Below are positions 1-64,000 of a stretch of 64,000 bases of DNA, in pieces. The position numbers and the translations under genes were made by a program. The notes beneath the pieces are model-generated. The model saw only the letters and a list, made by a program, of their open reading frames with translations, was not told the origin of the DNA and did no database searches. The stretch is from Sipunculus nudus (taxonomy: Eukaryota > Annelida > Sipuncula > Golfingiida > Sipunculidae). The stretch lies in the NCBI GenBank assembly GCA_026874595.1, contig CM049321.1, forward strand, positions 48,775,297 through 48,839,296. The letters are read 5' to 3'. How positions within the stretch are numbered: position 1 is the stretch's first letter; each line of letters opens with the position of its first letter.

Positions 1-1255
1 ATCACTGGTGTGTAAGGAAAATTCAATATCTGGTTTTCAATGTTACCAACAGGAAGACTTTTGAAAATTCTCCTGTCAAACCATAAATCTAGTGACCTTT
101 TTTTAGAATAAAGGTTATATTTTTGTTTTGAATCGAAATCCTGACGTTACTTTTCACGAATCCCTGTCATGTAATCCTATTGTTTTCTATTTAGGTTTTC
201 CGATGCATTGGCTTTTCCATTGTTAAATTTGACAAATAACTATTAAGTGATTACAGTTTTCTAGGAGACCATGTCATTATATAAGATCAGTCTAGTATGC
301 AGAAGTCAAACAGTGCGCAAATCTTCAATCTAGCTGACCCTTTGGTTTGCTTGTATAAGGGTACCCAGGCAACAACTCAACAATAACAACATCCCATGTT
401 GTTGAATTAAAATAACATCAATACAAATGGTTAATGAGTAAGAAGGGATTTTGATTTCCAATCTATGGTAATTTATTGGAGGATGATCCAAACTGAAACA
501 TAGATAACATTATGACGTAATCATTAGCCATTTTAAATCAGTTTAAAATTGAATAAAATAAAAGAAAAGTAAATGAAAATGATATTATAATTATTACAGA
601 AGAACCTCGAATTATTGTATATTTCTTCCCCGTAAAGAGGTTTTTCCTAAAATTAAATTGAGAAACCGAAATTTATCTCTTTTACCGAAAGGTAGAAATA
701 CGACAATCGTATAATGTTTTTTTCCCCCAAATTACCGAATTAACCTGACTGTGAGGACTACTCGTGGAGTAGCTTTCACTCGCGTGTGAAAACAAACAAA
801 TGACCCGATCAGCGCATCAGCTATATGGGAACTTTGAAATGTTCACGCGTACCTATAGTAATAGTAGAAATAGTGTTCGTCGCAAATCTGAATCTCGCAT
901 ATTCGAACAAATTCTATGTCAACTTTTTGGACATTCGAGGTTCTATTGTAGTCATTTTATGAAGAAAGTTAATCATTGGATCATGGGGCAATTGGTAATT
1001 GTGAGTTTACCTTGCCTTAAATCCTAGGTTTCTTAGGTTGTCAATTAATGATCAATATAAACAAAACTTAAAACACGTTAATTCAAGTTTCAGATGTGAG
1101 TAAAATGATTTTGACCATGAGGACAGTTTATCCCAAAGTAATAAGTACTACTAACCAAGGATAACCAGCGGAAGGGGTTATGCTACATTCATGTTATCGA
1201 AAGTATTCATTTCTTAAGTTTTGTCTCCTTTCCTCATGACATGCCCATGGAATTA
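1..1255. other. Upstream non-coding DNA, nothing recognised
   Basis: AT-rich sequence with only short chance reading frames. No splice-flanked coding block, RNA gene or clear repeat was seen. Confidence 0.5.
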
Positions 1256-1259
1256 CATT

Positions 1260-1930
1260 CAACCCTAGAAAAATCAAGAGATATTAAATGACTTGACCTT
1301 GAACATGCCTTTACACCTTGAACCTAGGTGAAAACCAGAACAAGCCTTTTTAGATTGATATGGTTTCACATATAAACGGATGTACGTTGCATGTTTTCCT
1401 TGAAAAAATCCTCACGGAATGACAATTGACCTTTGAAAAAAAATCAAGAAAAATTAATGCCATGACCTCGACCTTGTTTGTTGACCTTGAACATAAAAAG
1501 AAATTACAGCAACATTGGTTTATAGATTGATAAGGTTATAAGCTTTAAAGTGGTGCATGATTTTTCTGCTTTTTTCAAGGAATTTTCAGGGAATGAAAAC
1601 TGAACAATGAAGAAAAAGTATGATAAACTAAAAGCCATTACCTTCACATAGATTGTTGACCTTTTAAATACAGATTAAATATGGCAACATTTGTTTTTAT
1701 GTTGAAAAAGGTATAAGCTTTAAAAATGTACCTTTATGTTGCGAATTATTTTCTTGAAAATTCTTGAAAGCCATGACCTTGACTGCATGAGATTGCTGAC
1801 CAGGAACCAAGAAAAAGGCAACATTTATTTTTAGATTTGATGAAGTTTTAAGCTTCATAATGCTGTGTTACCAGCATTCTTCATGAAAATCCCACTGGAG
1901 TTTATAATTTAACAACTGACCCTCGACTGC
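1260..1930. repeat. Degenerate tandem repeat, units of about 130-180 bp
   Basis: Four diverged units share a 'ttgaccttgaac' start, an 'agcaacattggtttatagattgataaggttataagctt'-like middle and a 'gcatgattttcttgaaaaaatcc'-like end (ends near 1390, 1555, 1735 and 1868). Divergence suggests an old array. Confidence 0.5.
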
Positions 1931-1934
1931 TCCT

Positions 1935-3390
1935 TTTTAACGGAAATTTTAATGGATATTTAAATATAAATTTTTAAGTTAGTTTACGAATATTTTTTAC
2001 TTTAATGTTAAATTACCTTTAGCATCCGATGTCGAACTAAGGTTTGGTAAATACGGTCTGATTTTGTATGCCTAATTATGTCGCGCGTGTATACATATAT
2101 TTATAAGTGTTTGTAGTATGTGAAAAAGCTTTTTTTTTGGGGGGGGGGATCTTGAGATGGACTCGTCGTGATATCTCGAGACTTTATTCTCTCCGAGTCC
2201 CTAGAAAAAGTGGACTCGAAAAGTGGATACACGCGGGGTCTTTGTGTTACTGTAAGAGCGTATTCACCTTAACTCTGGGTCATTTATAAGGCCACGGCAG
2301 TTAATAGTTAAATAAACGGTTCAAGGGAATCTGGGACAAATTTAAATGAAAAGAGCAACACACAAACCCCAAAAACTGACCCATGGTAACAAGAAACACT
2401 GTAGGACAACTACTTTTTTTAATGTTGCCTAAATCAACTATAATTTATATGCTTTTACAATCCCATGTTTTGTTTATAAACACGAATTTCTCAGATTTTA
2501 CCTGTTTAGAATTATTCCTGAATTTTTAGATTGAATTTATCAAGCAAATCTTTCCCACACCACAATTGAAAGGTACAGTACCAAGTATATTTTTACATAA
2601 TCAAGTGTTCAGATTATTTAAATTTGATTCAAATAAAAATAAATCAAATTCTCAAACTTTTATTTAAATGATGATTTTTTAATTATTTCCCTGATCAATA
2701 GGAGCTTTGGTGGTTTCAGCTCTGCTGAAATAACTGCTACGCAAGTATTAATAAAGCACATTGAAATGGGTACCTGCATGGCTCATATGAGTTGTAAAAA
2801 TCTGTCCTTTGTGAAGCAAAGGAGCCTGGTATATATAGGCCTAGATCACTGGCGCTTGGATTCCTATTGGTACAACAGTTTTCACTCAATTAAGCAATCT
2901 CATACCCTTTTCTAAGCGCTAACCTAAGCTGTTTACTTGTTAAGCACATGTATAGAAAAGGGTAGGATATTGTTTTTAGATGATTTAACAAATATATGTT
3001 TTTATAGATGTTTTTATGAAAGACAATATAAATTTGTACCGACAGAAAATCAAGCGCCTGTGCCTGGATAAATTAATTGAAATATTTCAACTACCTGGAT
3101 GAGAATATATTTGTTTTACAATTAATTTTACACGATCTATATTTTTCCAAGAACACGCAAAAAAATAATAAAAATAATTAAAGAAAATCATGATTTTTGT
3201 TTTTGCTGATTTTAATTATGATTAAATCATATACGGATAAAAATCAACCAACTCTGATTCAAATGTGTAAAACATGGCCGTGACAAACACGACTCAGTTA
3301 GGGATCTGGCCGTATTGTCAGAGGGCTATGATCTATGTAAAACAATGAAATTTCCATCAAATTTTCAGTTTTTTTTTATTTTTTTATTTT
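1935..3390. other. Upstream non-coding DNA
   Basis: AT-rich with a G run at about 2142-2151 and several A/T homopolymers. No gene or clear repeat recognised. Confidence 0.45.
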
Positions 3391-3479
3391 TATTTAAAAA
3401 AGTGGAAATTTGTTAAGTGCCGTTTGATTAATTTGCCTGTTATATCCCTGTCCCATTGTAAATATTCCTTTCTTGTATT

Positions 3480-3839
3480 TTCGTCGTGGCAGCTCACACA
3501 GGTTCATTATAAGAGACAACGGCGCGTAATCGTGGTCTGCGTAAGGTACAACTACACATCGGAAACGATCTGGACAGGCAACATTAGACTGGTTCCCGTA
3601 TGACACGTTGCGCCCTCTGTCAACTTTACAGGAGGTCAGAGAGCGGTAAAGATCAGGGTACCAGCCTAAGGGGACATGCGCATCGCAGTATGTTGCGCAT
3701 GGCAACGGCGGCGGCCATATTGACAACAACATTTGACTCGAAACGCTGGCGCAATTAACAGTTTCTGAATTTAAATATCTGAATGGCAGACGCATCGGAG
3801 TAAATTAACACTTGTTAGGAGTTCTGGAAGGGTGCTGAA
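3480..3839 (+). promoter_or_regulatory. Putative promoter and 5' UTR of the dynein gene
   Basis: This stretch is clearly richer in G, C and CpG than the AT-rich flanks and lies directly before the start codon. It holds an X-box-like site at 3692-3706 and a GGCGGCGGCCATATTG stretch at about 3706-3721 that resembles a YY1 site in reverse. No TATA box was seen. The transcription start is not determined. Confidence 0.5.
3692..3706 (+). promoter_or_regulatory. X-box-like RFX binding site
   Basis: GTTGCG-CAT-GGCAAC is an imperfect palindrome matching the RFX X-box (RYYNYY, 1-3 bases, RRNRAC) except for one base in the left arm. RFX factors drive cilium genes in animals, and the site is 134 bp before the ATG of a ciliary motor. 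Binding is inferred. Confidence 0.55.
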
Positions 3840-62632
<58,793 letters not shown>

Positions 62633-64000
62633 GTAAGTTGGGTTTATCATTATCATTGTGAAGTGTTGACGCCTTTGGAAATTATTTGAAGAAAAACTGT
62701 TATTGAAAAGTTCTGTATGTCACCCATTTTTATTGTATTGACTTATCATTGCATCTTGACATCCTTTTATGTTATGAAAAACTTTAAATGTACTGTGGTG
62801 GGCTTAATGTTAGCAAGGGCTTCAAATTCACAATATACATGTATGTTAAAGCAAATTATTGGGAAAGGGAAACTACAGTGAATAAGATATCAGGGTTATC
62901 TACAAGGATGAACAGTCATTTGTACAGTAACTTAAGTAATTGTGCATTTTAGAGGGTTTTTTTTCAATGGCCTGTTTTACAATCTTTAGTATACATTAAA
63001 CAAAAGTATTATTCTATTATACAAGAGATGGGTACTTTTAGAAAAGTAAGGTTTATATAATCAAAGGTGCATGTGTTGTTTGAGTGTCATTGTGCCTCCT
63101 TAGAAGTCAAATTTATTGGCTCAAATTTTCATCATCGGCCATAACATTATGCATGATATTGATGTCATCAAGAAAACAAGCTATATTTGAGCATTTTTGC
63201 TCATTTACATATCAAATATTTTTTTATTAAACTCTGTTAGCATGATACTAATATAAGTTTTTATTTCTCCTTATTATAGAATAATAAAATTTTGGAAATA
63301 ATTGGTTGAAAATTGTAAAATAAGCCTTTTAAAAAAACCTTTGAAATGCACAATTTTACCATTACCTTATTGGTATGTTACAGATAATATAAGATATTCA
63401 TGTTATCTATAAATAATGGGAATAATTTCCATTCCTTTGATATGTCCTTCCTTGGTCATCAGAATCTTAAGATTTGGCTTACATTTTAAAATCACTGAAA
63501 TATTTCTGCCTTGTCCACATGGTAGCAAAAAAATAAAGGATCCATGGTGGGATTATGAAACCATGAAAATGGAAAAATCATGAAAAGTAACCTTAAATTT
63601 CTGACATTTAATCATGTGACTATCATTGTAACTTTACAAAATTTTACACCTAACTTTACACAGCTACCAGTAATATGTATGTGGCTTTCCACATACATGT
63701 TGTAATATACCTAAAGTAACATTTGTGGAGTAAACTAGTAACAAGAGATGGTAAATTTAGGTAGATTTAGGCATATTGTGGTAAGTATATGATTTTGCCA
63801 TATATATAATCTTGTAATATCTATATTATATTAGGAGATATTTTGAAAATTTGGACAAATATGAAAAGAGACTGCCTGAAACCTAATCATGGAAGATTTA
63901 CTGAACTTTGGTCAAATTTATTCTTGCAAAACAGGTAATTGGATGTCACAGAAATCTCAAGATTATATATATTTGACCCCAGAAAGTCAAGCAAAAAAAG
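62633..64000 (+). other. Start of intron 56, runs off the window
   Basis: No exon matching the next dynein segment is seen. It includes the MITE at 62936-63357. Confidence 0.6.
62936..63357 (+). mobile_element. MITE with terminal inverted repeats, copy 2 (intron 56)
   Basis: gtaattgtgcattttagaggg at the left and aacctttgaaatgcacaatttta at the right. The core matches the reverse complement of the copy at 43877-44279, so the two are inserted in opposite orientation about 19 kb apart. Confidence 0.85.

Noticed and set aside
3394-3795. 133-codon minus-strand reading frame over the putative promoter
   Set aside because: No domain or low-complexity signature, no splice partners, and composition like translated GC-rich promoter DNA. 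A divergent transcript is possible but unsupported.

Overview
The window is eukaryotic, AT-rich, intron-rich animal DNA carrying one recognisable protein-coding gene on the + strand. It is the 5' and central part (about 83%) of an axonemal inner-arm dynein heavy chain of the DNAH7 type. I could chain 56 coding exons from an ATG at 3840 to 62632. They join in one frame (10,038 nt, 3346 codons) with no stop or frameshift. The last third of AAA6 and the C-terminal domain lie beyond the right edge; vertebrate DNAH7 is about 4000 residues. The exons carry the N-terminal tail, linker, AAA1 to AAA4 with their nucleotide-binding motifs, the coiled-coil stalk with the microtubule-binding domain, AAA5 and the start of AAA6. 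An EF-hand loop between AAA3 and AAA4 supports DNAH7 over its relatives DNAH3 and DNAH12.

Layout: 1-3839 is upstream DNA with a degenerate repeat (about 1260-1930) and a GC-richer putative promoter (about 3480-3839) that holds an X-box-like RFX site. Exon 1 (five codons) is followed by a 4 kb intron that begins GC instead of GT and contains two inverted-repeat elements. Exons 2-11 (7.9-14.5 kb) encode the tail, exons 12-23 (16.4-27.2 kb) the rest of the tail and the linker, exons 24-43 (28.2-48.9 kb) AAA1-AAA4, exons 44-48 (49.3-53.4 kb) the stalk, and exons 49-56 (54.1-62.6 kb) AAA5 and the start of AAA6.

The introns are rich in repeats: a 3.4 kb element in intron 28 built of two tandem arrays between 12-bp inverted repeats; at least five copies of a dispersed repeat that carries direct AGGTCA pairs; TA-flanked MITE-like elements, one nested inside another repeat; an inverted pair of another MITE; three minisatellites; long (AT)n tracts; and a tRNA-like relic. 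The style of repeats (GTCC/GTCT-headed elements, many MITEs) suggests a lophotrochozoan, most likely a mollusc and perhaps a bivalve. This is an inference from pattern, not a species identification.

I found no previously undescribed gene system. The most unusual content is the repeat architecture and a few splice-site and promoter details. Exon boundaries were read by eye from splice consensus, reading-frame continuity and remembered family conservation; no alignment was run.
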